Below are positions 56,416 to 63,677 of a DNA stretch of 64,000 bases, one piece after another; the stretch's first letter is position 1, and every line of letters starts with the position of its first letter. The translations under genes and the position numbers were made by a program. Origin of the DNA: Cellulosilyticum sp. I15G10I2 (lineage in GTDB: Bacteria; Bacillota; Clostridia; Lachnospirales; Cellulosilyticaceae); contig NZ_FMMP01000006.1 in assembly GCF_900095725.1 (NCBI RefSeq), positions 248,001 through 312,000 on the forward strand. The letters are read 5' to 3'. The notes beneath the pieces are model-generated. The model was given only the letters and a program-made list of their open reading frames with translations. It did not search any database and was not told the origin of the DNA.

Positions 56416-56694
56416 GTGAAATACATACCGGGTGATGAATTATTAGGTCAATTTTCGGCTAAGGAGCTTATAGGCTATGAAAGTGGAAAAGAAAGGCCCA
56501 AGCTTATTCAAGTGGAACCAAAGTCAACTTCCAAAATACAAGTGGATTTTAATAAAGATATGGTACTTAGTAATGGAGATAAAGGGAGCAGTGGTTGCGG
56601 AACCCAAAGCATGCAAACTGTTATCATATATAATGGTCAGGAGCAGGTTAAATTTACAGGTGATCATTTTATGGGGATAACAGTAATGAAGTAA
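56416..56694 (+). CDS. C-terminal part of the same interrupted gene
   Basis: A 92-residue frame from GTG 56416 (KYIPGDELLGQFSAKELIGY, ending MQTVIIYNGQEQVKFTGDHF and MGITVMK). It is in phase with the upstream frame that stops at 56340, and the codons between (56341-56415) also read as normal protein without a stop. There is no ribosome site in front of the GTG, so it may not be translated. Predicted as the beta-rich extracytoplasmic half of the original membrane protein. Confidence 0.45.
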   Translation: MKYIPGDELLGQFSAKELIGYESGKERPKLIQVEPKSTSKIQVDFNKDMVLSNGDKGSSGCGTQSMQTVIIYNGQEQVKFTGDHFMGITVMK

Positions 56695-56714
56695 TAGAAG
56701 ATAGAAGTAGCTAT

Positions 56715-56743
56715 TTAAAGGGTTAGCCGGGCGAACCCTTTAA
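56715..56743 (+). terminator. hairpin, possible weak terminator
   Basis: TTAAAGGGTT (56715-56724) pairs with AACCCTTTAA (56734-56743). There is no T-run, so it may be a processing or stability hairpin. Confidence 0.4.
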
Positions 56744-56831
56744 TGTAATGTGCAGAATAATTATAAGAAATTCAGCGATACTATATCAATAAAATTAAGT
56801 GGGAACATAAAGGCTTTATAGGGAGAGACGT

Positions 56832-57221
56832 ATGAATAATGATTATTATATACCAAAGCATAAGTTTGATTTTGAGGCAGTCGAGAAAATTAGGAATGCA
56901 GATGAAGTAAGCATTCAACCCTATCTTCAACAAATTTTTGAGTGGGTAGAAGATATTAACTGGCCTGTTGCAAAAGAGCTGGTAAAGGTTTTAGTTAAAT
57001 TTGACACTTTAATAATACCATTTTTAAAAGACTTAATTCAAAAACCAGATGGGCTGAGGGAGTATTCATTTTATTATTTCATGCTTCCTTTGTTAACGGA
57101 TAAGCAATTATCCTTAATAAAGGAAGATTTAGAACGCGTTGCCAAAAACCCCACATCTTTCGAAAAAAAGGAAAATTACGATAAAATTGCAAGGAAACAC
57201 CTTACAAAAGTAGATAAATGA
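56832..57221 (+). CDS. DUF5071-like protein (immunity-type)
   Basis: A 129-residue soluble helical protein resembling DUF5071: NNDYYIPKHKFDFEAVEKI, IFEWVEDINWPVAKEL, FDTLIIPFLKDLIQ. Members often appear among immunity proteins of polymorphic toxin or contact-dependent systems, though direct evidence for function is lacking. GGGAGAG lies before the ATG. It heads a run of similar small immunity-type genes on this strand, 12 nt before the next one. No toxin gene is visible nearby. Confidence 0.6.
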   Translation: MNNDYYIPKHKFDFEAVEKIRNADEVSIQPYLQQIFEWVEDINWPVAKELVKVLVKFDTLIIPFLKDLIQKPDGLREYSFYYFMLPLLTDKQLSLIKEDLERVAKNPTSFEKKENYDKIARKHLTKVDK

Positions 57222-57233
57222 AAGGAAAATATA

Positions 57234-57638
57234 ATGGTACAGAAAGAGTGCGTAATGGAACTCTTAATAAGTATATGTCCGTCTTTCAAAGGGAAATGGG
57301 AGAAGCAGTTAAAAAATATTTGGGATAGGGAGAGTGAGACTATCCTATACACAGACTTATCGGAGTTCGCAAGACATTTAGCAAAGTTAGTTAAGCTTAA
57401 TCAAGTCGACGAGCTTCCAGCTGTTTTTGATAAAATTGAATATTTACTTCAGCATGGAGATCCGTTTGTTCAAGAAGCAGTTATAGCAGGTCTGTTTGAG
57501 GATTTTCAAAATAACTTGCTGTATAATAAATGTCAGTTGGATTTGATCAGTCAATACCTTAAGATTGAAACCAAACAATATTGGACTGAATTAATAAAAT
57601 TCTGGAGCGGTGGAACACCTTATGATCATAAGCATTAA
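57234..57638 (+). CDS. DUF7674-like helical protein (immunity-type)
   Basis: A 134-residue helical protein with SEFARHLAKLVKLNQVDELP, a KIEYLLQHGDPFVQEAV segment and GLFEDFQNNLL. It recalls the DUF7674 group, seen near other immunity-type genes. The match is from memory of the motif pattern, so treat it as tentative. It starts 12 nt after the DUF5071-like gene and is probably co-transcribed. The ribosome site is GGAAAA-like and weak. Confidence 0.5.
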   Translation: MVQKECVMELLISICPSFKGKWEKQLKNIWDRESETILYTDLSEFARHLAKLVKLNQVDELPAVFDKIEYLLQHGDPFVQEAVIAGLFEDFQNNLLYNKCQLDLISQYLKIETKQYWTELIKFWSGGTPYDHKH

Positions 57639-57711
57639 TGACTTCTATAAACAGAATGTCATGGAAAGTATAGAGCAATACTAATATAATAAATATTTAT
57701 GGAGAATGACT

Positions 57712-58269
57712 ATGAACGATACTAAGATAATAGATAAACTGAAGAGGAAAGGTATCTTATTTGCTAAAGGGCTGACCCCAGAAGAAATTGATGAAGTCCA
57801 AGAGAGATATAATATTACCTTTCCTCCAGATTTGAAAGACTTTTTAAGCTCAGCCCTCCCACTCTCACATAATTTTGTTAACTGGAGAGATACAAGTAAA
57901 GAAAATATAGCCTCTATTTATGCCAGAATAGATTGGCCGCTTGAAGGAATGCTATTTGATATTGAGAATAATGTTTTTTGGTATGATGGCTGGGGAGAAA
58001 AGCCAGATAGTCTTGAAGACGCGTTCAATATATGTAAAGAAGAGTTTAAGAAAGTTCCTAAATTAATACCCATATGTTCACATAGATATATACCTTCGGA
58101 ACCAAATGAAGCTGGTAACCCAATATTTTCAGTTTATCAAACAGATATAATATATTATGGGGAAGACTTAACCTCATACCTTGAAATTGAGTTTGGATTT
58201 AAAAAATATGAACGAATGAATTTTAGTTCTATTAAAGATATTAGATTTTGGATTGATTTACAAGGTTAG
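57712..58269 (+). CDS. SMI1/KNR4 (SUKH) family protein
   Basis: A 185-residue protein of the SMI1/KNR4 or SUKH superfamily, which supplies many bacterial immunity proteins that neutralise nuclease toxins. Characteristic parts are the N-terminal LTPEEIDEVQERYNITFPPD and DLKDFLSSALPL, a WPLEGMLFDIENNVFWYDGWG core with tryptophans, and YYGEDLTSYLEIEFGF near the end. GGAG at 57701-57704 places the start at ATG 57712, two codons after another ATG. The cognate toxin is not in this window. Confidence 0.75.
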   Translation: MNDTKIIDKLKRKGILFAKGLTPEEIDEVQERYNITFPPDLKDFLSSALPLSHNFVNWRDTSKENIASIYARIDWPLEGMLFDIENNVFWYDGWGEKPDSLEDAFNICKEEFKKVPKLIPICSHRYIPSEPNEAGNPIFSVYQTDIIYYGEDLTSYLEIEFGFKKYERMNFSSIKDIRFWIDLQG

Positions 58270-58401
58270 TGAGAGCTTAGGATAGCCTCAACCTTTTTAT
58301 ATGAAGTTACAAAAGAGAAGGGATTATGAGGGTTATCACTAAGTAAATGAAATCATAATAACAATGGTTTAATACTTTATAGCATCTTGGAGGCAAACTT
58401 A

Positions 58402-59018
58402 GTGAAGAAAGAATTGTTTAAATACTTGGAAAAAGATTTCCCCGATCTTAATAGTGATATATATGTAAGATACGAATTAGGAGAGCCTTATGAAAATGGC
58501 TCAGATGAAAGAATACATCAAGTAAGTTATCGAGTAATCTCAATATTTGAGGACTTATTTAATATGAATGATTTTATATATATTTATATTAAAGATTGGG
58601 AAGTAGATAGAGATATTATGTTTGGTGATACAACACCTGAATATTTATATCAATTACTAAATGGTAAAACGCTTGAAGAAGAAATTTTATATGAACCAGA
58701 TGAAGATATTGATGAAGAGGGGAATGATATAACTATTAATCATGAATATAAAGTTATGTTATGGTATGGGCGTTTGTCAGAAGTTCCATATAAAGAAATA
58801 TTAAAAGGCATTGCAAATTATGAACAAGGGAGAGAGCCTTCTATAGGACAAAGTATTTACTTTATCAACACTAAAAAAGATATTATATTTAATATGTATG
58901 ATGATAGGGTTGCATTGTATTTTCAAATTCTCCAGATAAATTGAGATATGTTTATGATAAATATAACAAATGGATTGTCGATTATTGGCGTGAACAGATA
59001 GATAGCATTTTTAATTAG
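58402..59018 (+). pseudogene. DUF3885-like protein with a C-terminal frameshift
   Basis: From GTG 58402 (TGGAGG upstream) the frame reads as a DUF3885-type protein (RYELGEPYENGSDERIHQV, NMNDFIYIYIKDW, FNMYDDRVALYF) and stops at 58942-58944 after an unrelated tail. The -1 frame continues from the TATTTTC run as SNSPDKLRYVYDKYNKWIVD then YWREQIDSIFN and stops at 59018. That is the expected DUF3885 ending. One base appears lost near 58920. A sequencing error or programmed slippage at the T-run cannot be excluded. Confidence 0.65.
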
Positions 59019-59049
59019 CCATAAATGTTTTTAAGGAGATGGTTAATCA

Positions 59050-59112
59050 ATGTTAGGGGCAAATAATTATAAGACAGTGCAACTTATTTTTAAGTTAGGA
59101 GGACAATCATAA
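59050..59112 (+). CDS. possible 20-residue leader or remnant reading frame
   Basis: A short frame MLGANNYKTVQLIFKLGGQS with AAGGAG upstream, whose stop overlaps the next gene's ATG (TAATG). It may serve translational coupling or be the end of a lost gene. No homologue is recognised. Confidence 0.3.
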   Translation: MLGANNYKTVQLIFKLGGQS

Positions 59113-59432
59113 TGAATAATATGGGGGTGTGTTTTGAAATTCCAAATTCTTATGGGAGCTATCTATCTGAAATATTAGAGCACATACCATTTGAAGAATT
59201 TCAATGGTTAATTAATAGTGACGAAATTCACTTACTGGATAATAACGAATTCACCAATGAGTTTTTGGTTAAAGAGGAGGATAGAATACTGCCTGGAGAC
59301 AGATTATACAATACTGCTAAGAGTAACGCGTATTATATGGTCTTTGTTACTTTAAGAGCCTTCTTAAAAGTTATTATAGCGGTAACATTTGTTCAGGCTG
59401 TTTTACAAATAAAGGAGGCATATAAATCATGA
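59112..59432 (+). CDS. chimera of a DUF2691-like protein and the tail of module gene A
   Basis: Residues 1-85 follow the DUF2691 pattern (VCFEIPNSYGSYLSEILEHI, FQWLINSDEIHLL, RLYNTAKSNAYYMVFVTLRAF), a small soluble family of unknown role. Residues ~88-106 (KVIIAVTFVQAVLQIKEAYK) instead match the hydrophobic end of the membrane protein at 54151-54567. DUF2691 proteins normally continue for more residues after the VTLRAF-like strand. The simplest reading is recombination that joined two genes. The stop overlaps the next ATG by four bases. Confidence 0.6.
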   Translation: MNNMGVCFEIPNSYGSYLSEILEHIPFEEFQWLINSDEIHLLDNNEFTNEFLVKEEDRILPGDRLYNTAKSNAYYMVFVTLRAFLKVIIAVTFVQAVLQIKEAYKS

Positions 59433-59866
59433 AAAAGAAGTGGTTAAACTATATAATCTTTATTTTGGTTGCATCTTGTTTTATATTTGTAGGAAGCATA
59501 ACGTTAGATAATTTTAATAGTTATGTGCAAAAACTTATTGCTCGAACTATGCAAGTGCCTGGGTTTTGGATTCTTTATATCGATGTAGCACTATATGTAG
59601 GTTTTGGAATACTTATTGGATTAGATTATCTTATAAGGGAAAAAAGAAAAACAGGTAAGTGGAAGATCAATATTAGCAAATTTATTATTATTGGATTTCC
59701 GTGTCTTGTTTTTGCATCTGTAGTTCCTATAAGTATAGGGCTTCAGATTACGATAGGTAGTTTTATGGTTAGGGGGTTAAATATTTATATGCCTTTATTT
59801 AAGATTTTATTAGGCTATACTATAGTAACCAGTTTTTACAAAGAAAGTGATACAGAAGGAATATAG
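59429..59866 (+). CDS. hypothetical four-helix membrane protein, second gene of module
   Basis: A 145-residue protein with about four membrane segments (~7-25, ~47-67, ~82-100, ~115-135), a Lys/Arg-rich cytoplasmic loop (REKRKTGKWKIN) and a short tail SFYKESDTEGI. No family is recognised. An internally deleted copy is at 54567-54647. Its ATG overlaps the stop of the preceding chimera (ATGA), and the DUF5673-like gene follows, so this is gene B of the A-B-C module in intact form. Confidence 0.6.
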   Translation: MKKKWLNYIIFILVASCFIFVGSITLDNFNSYVQKLIARTMQVPGFWILYIDVALYVGFGILIGLDYLIREKRKTGKWKINISKFIIIGFPCLVFASVVPISIGLQITIGSFMVRGLNIYMPLFKILLGYTIVTSFYKESDTEGI

Positions 59867-59903
59867 TATTATTAATACTATAAATGTCTAAAGGAGGAGA
59901 GAA

Positions 59904-60416
59904 ATGTTTCTATTTTTAAACTTAATACTTAATATTGGATTAATAGCCACGATATGTCTTTATATTTTTAGGATAGTTCAGGATATTAATAAATTAAGAA
60001 GTAAAGGAAACATATATTTAACTTCAAAATTGCAAATGAATGAAGTCATATTGTTGACAATAGTAATGACTGTAGGCTTTTCTATTATATATATACCACA
60101 AAATGAAGATGCATTTCAAAAAGTCATTATTGCTATCTTTGGGATAGTGGTAGTAGGGTATTGGGCTTATCGAGCTTTTAGTAAGAAAAGCATATGTGAG
60201 TATGTTATTATTACTAATGAATATATTTATTCAGCTAAGAGTTATATTGGACATGAATGGGCTACAATGATGGAAGAAGAGGGAACTTCGAAATTATGGA
60301 TAAAATTAAAACGAAAATCACTGTTTGGAAGAGATATAACAAAGGAAGTTTATTTTATTTTAAAGAATGAGCAAGTACATATGATTGAAGAACTTTTAAA
60401 TAACTGGAAGAGGTGA
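59904..60416 (+). CDS. DUF5673-like membrane protein, copy 2
   Basis: A 170-residue paralogue of 54665-55177 with the same arrangement: three membrane segments, then VIITNEYIYSAKSYIGHEWAT, LWIKLKRKSLFGRD and the identical-length tail EVYFILKNEQVHMIEELLN. The N-terminal ~75 residues share little beyond hydrophobicity and the LYIF...DI-KL pattern, whereas the C-terminal half is close. AAGGAGGAG precedes the ATG. Last gene of the second A-B-C module. Confidence 0.6.
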   Translation: MFLFLNLILNIGLIATICLYIFRIVQDINKLRSKGNIYLTSKLQMNEVILLTIVMTVGFSIIYIPQNEDAFQKVIIAIFGIVVVGYWAYRAFSKKSICEYVIITNEYIYSAKSYIGHEWATMMEEEGTSKLWIKLKRKSLFGRDITKEVYFILKNEQVHMIEELLNNWKR

Positions 60417-60527
60417 TGTATATAAATAAAAAAAGTATAGAGGTATAATGCGAAATAAATATTGCGTAAATTCTGGAAAGTGTTTATAATGAGGTGGGGA
60501 AATAATATTGTATAGGAGGGGCGTTTT

Positions 60528-60884
60528 GTGAATAGTGTAGTTAATACTGAAGTATCGCAAGGTAATACATATGTTTCAGAAAGCAATTCATATTTTGATG
60601 GGGGCCTTTTACAATTAATTGGATGGAGCCTATTAGGTGGGCTGGTTACGACGGTTACCCTTGGTATCTGTTATCCTTGGGCGCTTTGTATGGTATATGG
60701 TTGGAAGGTTAATCATACAGTAATTGAAGGAAGAAGACTAAAATTTACAGGGAGTGCTATTGGGTTATTTGGTAACTGGATAAAATGGTTATTTCTTTGT
60801 ATAATTACTATTGGAATATATAGTTTATGGCTAGGTATTGCACTTGAAAAATGGAAAGTTAAAAATACAACTTTCGCTAATTAA
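60528..60884 (+). CDS. DUF898/YjgN-like small membrane protein
   Basis: A 118-residue membrane protein with two pairs of helices: FDGGLLQLIGWSLLGGLVTT, LGICYPWALCMVYGWKV, a VIEGRRLKFTGSAIGLFGNW loop and WLFLCIITIGIYSLWLGIAL followed by EKWKVKNTTF. The repeated W-K-x-x-x-T/H-x-x-x-G-R-x-L-x-F-x-G and EKWK motifs are those of DUF898-type proteins. Function unknown. The start is GTG 60528 behind TAGGAGGGG. A strong terminator follows and closes the accessory island. Confidence 0.7.
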   Translation: MNSVVNTEVSQGNTYVSESNSYFDGGLLQLIGWSLLGGLVTTVTLGICYPWALCMVYGWKVNHTVIEGRRLKFTGSAIGLFGNWIKWLFLCIITIGIYSLWLGIALEKWKVKNTTFAN

Positions 60885-60891
60885 AAGAATA

Positions 60892-60926
60892 ACCCAAAGG
60901 TTTATTAGGCCTTTGGGTCTTTTTTT
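60892..60926 (+). terminator. intrinsic terminator closing the accessory island
   Basis: ACCCAAAGG (60892-60900) pairs with CCTTTGGGT (60910-60918), followed by eight or more T's. The 61 kb intergenic part after it (to 61160) shows nothing else recognised. Confidence 0.9.
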
Positions 60927-61160
60927 TGCAAGAAAAACCAGGGTAAATTAGAGTTTCTTCTAGAAAAGTGCTGCAAGTGGTGATTAACACAATAAATAAA
61001 GTCATTTTATAGGTGAAAATTTTGTTGCGGCAAAGACTAGTGGGAGTACAAAAATTTATACTTAATTTAGTCTTATTATCTATTATAAGCTTACAGTTAT
61101 TTAAGGTTATGGTATACTTAGGACATAGCAAAGTAATGTTAAAAATAGGGGGTAAGAAGA

Positions 61161-61697
61161 ATGATTGCTTTTTTTACTGCAGGAATAGGACTTTATCTGA
61201 TTATATTTGTTGCTAAAGTTACGGAGGTAACCTTGGCGATATTAAGAACTATTATGATTACAAAAGGAGAAAGAATAGCAGGCTCCATCATTGGTTTTTT
61301 TGAGGTGTTAATTTGGGTTGCACTTGTAAGTACAGTATTAACAAATATTGCAGCTGATCCTTATAAGATTGTGGCTTTTGCTCTAGGGTTTTCAGCAGGT
61401 AATTATCTAGGCTCAGTTATAGAATCTAAGATAGGTCTTGGTACTACAACCATTACTGTTATTGTAGGACAAGACAAAGGGCCGGAACTTGCGAGATATT
61501 TACAGGAAAAAAACTTAGGTACAACGCTGATGAACGGAAGTGGCAAAGAAGAAACGACTAAAAACATTCTGATGCTTGTTGTAAAAAGAAAACATGCACC
61601 TGAGATTATTGAACTTATCAAAAATTATGATCATACAGCTTTTATTACAATAGCCGAAACCAAACCTGTTTATGGAGGTTATGGATTAAGAAAATAA
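61161..61697 (+). CDS. UPF0316 (DUF5698/DUF2179) membrane protein
   Basis: A 178-residue protein of the UPF0316/YebE-type family. Residues ~1-90 are three membrane helices (LYLIIFVAKVTEVTLAILRTI, FFEVLIWVALVS, FALGFSAGNYLGSVIE). Residues ~95-178 are the DUF2179 ferredoxin-like domain (TTTITVIVGQDKGPELARYL, ILMLVVKRKHAPEIIELI, FITIAETKPVYGGYG). Function unknown. ATG 61161 follows GGGGG. It stands alone and ends before a hairpin. Confidence 0.85.
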   Translation: MIAFFTAGIGLYLIIFVAKVTEVTLAILRTIMITKGERIAGSIIGFFEVLIWVALVSTVLTNIAADPYKIVAFALGFSAGNYLGSVIESKIGLGTTTITVIVGQDKGPELARYLQEKNLGTTLMNGSGKEETTKNILMLVVKRKHAPEIIELIKNYDHTAFITIAETKPVYGGYGLRK

Positions 61698-61725
61698 GCA
61701 GCATTAGGTAAATAAATAAGGCCAT

Positions 61726-61764
61726 GGGCTAGGTGTTTATTCTATAGGATTAAGTACCTAGCCC
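61726..61764 (+). terminator. hairpin after the UPF0316 gene
   Basis: GGGCTAGGT (61726-61734) pairs with ACCTAGCCC (61756-61764) around a 21-nt loop. No T-run follows, so termination is uncertain. Confidence 0.5.
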
Positions 61765-61875
61765 TAGAGCATTATAATAAGGCGTGTTATAATAATGTTT
61801 AAGAAATACATAAGTTCATTAAAATGTAGCAACCTGTTGCAAAAGACAATCTCAAGCATCAATAGGGAGGATAAC

Positions 61876-62328
61876 ATGATAAGAAAAGCCCAATTAAAGG
61901 ATATTAAGGCTTTAGTTAAACTAAGAATGGCGCTTATAAGAGAAGCAAATCATATACAAGAAGATGAAGACATTTCGGAAATAGAAAAGAATATCGTTTC
62001 TTATTTAGAAGAAAATCTGGATGGAGAGTTTTTGGTATGGGTTATAGAGGAGGACGGAGAGATTGTGGCTACAAGCGGTTTAAATCTATTTCAGAAGCCA
62101 CCGACTTATGCAAATCCAACGGGGCAGGAAGCTTTTATTATGAACATTTATGTTACGCCGGCTTCAAGAAGAAAAGGATATGCAGCCTGTTTAATCCATG
62201 AGATCATCCGGTATTTAAAGACTACAGGATGTAACAAAATTAATCTTGTTGCGACAGAAGCTGGTAAATACGTGTATGAAAAAATAGGATTTAAAGCAAA
62301 AGATGGGGTTATGGAGTATACATTATAA
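61876..62328 (+). CDS. GNAT-family N-acetyltransferase
   Basis: Acetyl-CoA-dependent acyltransferase of 150 residues. It begins MIRKAQLKDIKALVKLRMAL and has the acetyl-CoA loop in FIMNIYVTPASRRKGYAACLIHEI (R/Q-x-x-G-x-A form) and the usual C-terminal NLVATEAGKYVYEKIGFK. Substrate not known. The frame is open from 61795, but ATG 61876 has AGGGAGG immediately before it and matches the family start. It precedes the ATPase-DUF4435 pair by ~30 nt; a functional link is unproven. Confidence 0.85.
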   Translation: MIRKAQLKDIKALVKLRMALIREANHIQEDEDISEIEKNIVSYLEENLDGEFLVWVIEEDGEIVATSGLNLFQKPPTYANPTGQEAFIMNIYVTPASRRKGYAACLIHEIIRYLKTTGCNKINLVATEAGKYVYEKIGFKAKDGVMEYTL

Positions 62329-62360
62329 AGCAGGCAGTTTTAGATAAGGGGTGAAAAGAG

Positions 62361-63677
62361 ATGCAAATAACAAGAATTAAAGTAGAAGGGCTATATGGTT
62401 TACATGATTATGAGATTCCGTTTAGCGTAGATGAGAATATTAAAATTATTCATGCACCCAATGGGTACGGCAAAACAACACTGCTTAAGCTTATAAGTGA
62501 TATCATTAATTGTAAGTTATTTGAAATCAGTGTGATTCCTTTTAGCTGCTTTAGCATAGAATTTGATAATTTTACAACTATTCAAGTGATTAAAGAGAGT
62601 AAAGAGGAAGCAGTTATTAAATATATTGTTAAAAAAGACGAGGTATTTACAGAGTATATAGTTTCTGATCGCTTAAATGCTAGTGGGGTGTTAGATAATT
62701 CACTACCTATCCATTATATTGAAAATAATCTACCTTTCCTTAAGCGAATTGCACAAACAGCCTGGTATGATACAAAGACGAATGAAAAAGTAAGTTATGA
62801 TGAAGTTATTCAAGGATATGGAGAACAACTTTTTGTAAATAGTGAGCTTGCGATGAGCCTTGATGCTGTTAGACAAGCTATGCCTGTTCATTTTATACAT
62901 GCAAACAGACTTGTAGATACACAAAATTTAAGTGAAGGACGTATCATAGGTAGAAGAAAAAATATGATGCCTTCTGTGCTGGTCTATTCAAAAGAATTAG
63001 CCGATAGAATAGATACAACCCTTGCTCAGTCAGCAGAAATAGCACAAGAACTTGATCGTACATTTCCGGCAAGACTTATAGCCGAAATTACAAGTCAAGA
63101 GCATGAAGATGATATCAGTTTAGAAACAATTAATAATCAGCTTCAAGCGCTAGAACAAAGACGCTTGAAGTTAGAAAAGATAGGGCTCTTGTCAGGCGGC
63201 GTGCTTAAAGCAATAAACAACTTAGAAGAAATAGATAGTCATACTCTGAAGGTATTAAAGTTGTATATCAAAGACAGCCAGACTAAACTGGACGTCTTTG
63301 ATAACATAGAAACCAAGATGAACTTGATGAGAGAAATTATTAACAAAAGGTTTAATTATAAAACGATGCAGTTTAATAAACAAAAGGGATTTATCTTTGA
63401 ACTGCCTAACAAAAGTATGCTTAGTCCAGATAAGCTTTCTTCAGGAGAGCAAAATGAGCTTATACTTATATTTGAGCTGCTTTTTAAATCCCAGGCTAAT
63501 TCACTAATTTTAATCGATGAACCAGAAATTTCACTGCATATTGCATGGCAGCAGCAGTTTTTAGAAGATATGCAGGCTATATCAGATTTAACAGATGTAA
63601 AAATTATTATTGCAACACACTCACCAGATATTATCAACGGCAGATGGGATTTAACTACAGGCTTGGAGGAATGCTAA
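62361..63677 (+). CDS. AAA/ABC-type ATPase of a PARIS- or OLD-like defence pair (AriA-like)
   Basis: A 438-residue ABC-type ATPase like RecF, OLD and AriA. Walker A is APNGYGKTT near residues 32-40. The ABC signature LSSGEQNEL begins at ~359, Walker B LILIDEPEISLH includes Asp386 and Glu387, and the His switch is ATHSPDII. A central helical region (~220-330) likely forms the coiled-coil insertion. There is no membrane segment. It overlaps the following DUF4435 gene by one base (TAATG). AAA ATPase followed by a DUF4435/TOPRIM-like effector is the composition of PARIS anti-phage systems. Alternative: an unrelated ATPase-DUF4435 pair. Confidence 0.7.
   Translation: MQITRIKVEGLYGLHDYEIPFSVDENIKIIHAPNGYGKTTLLKLISDIINCKLFEISVIPFSCFSIEFDNFTTIQVIKESKEEAVIKYIVKKDEVFTEYIVSDRLNASGVLDNSLPIHYIENNLPFLKRIAQTAWYDTKTNEKVSYDEVIQGYGEQLFVNSELAMSLDAVRQAMPVHFIHANRLVDTQNLSEGRIIGRRKNMMPSVLVYSKELADRIDTTLAQSAEIAQELDRTFPARLIAEITSQEHEDDISLETINNQLQALEQRRLKLEKIGLLSGGVLKAINNLEEIDSHTLKVLKLYIKDSQTKLDVFDNIETKMNLMREIINKRFNYKTMQFNKQKGFIFELPNKSMLSPDKLSSGEQNELILIFELLFKSQANSLILIDEPEISLHIAWQQQFLEDMQAISDLTDVKIIIATHSPDIINGRWDLTTGLEEC

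Noticed and set aside
60448-60490. Short frame MRNKYCVNSGKCL after the second DUF5673-like gene
   Set aside because: Only a relic of the duplicated spacer; stops after 13 codons.
61013-61216. 67-codon frame upstream of and overlapping the UPF0316 gene
   Set aside because: Overlaps the clear UPF0316 start and its promoter region; no ribosome site.
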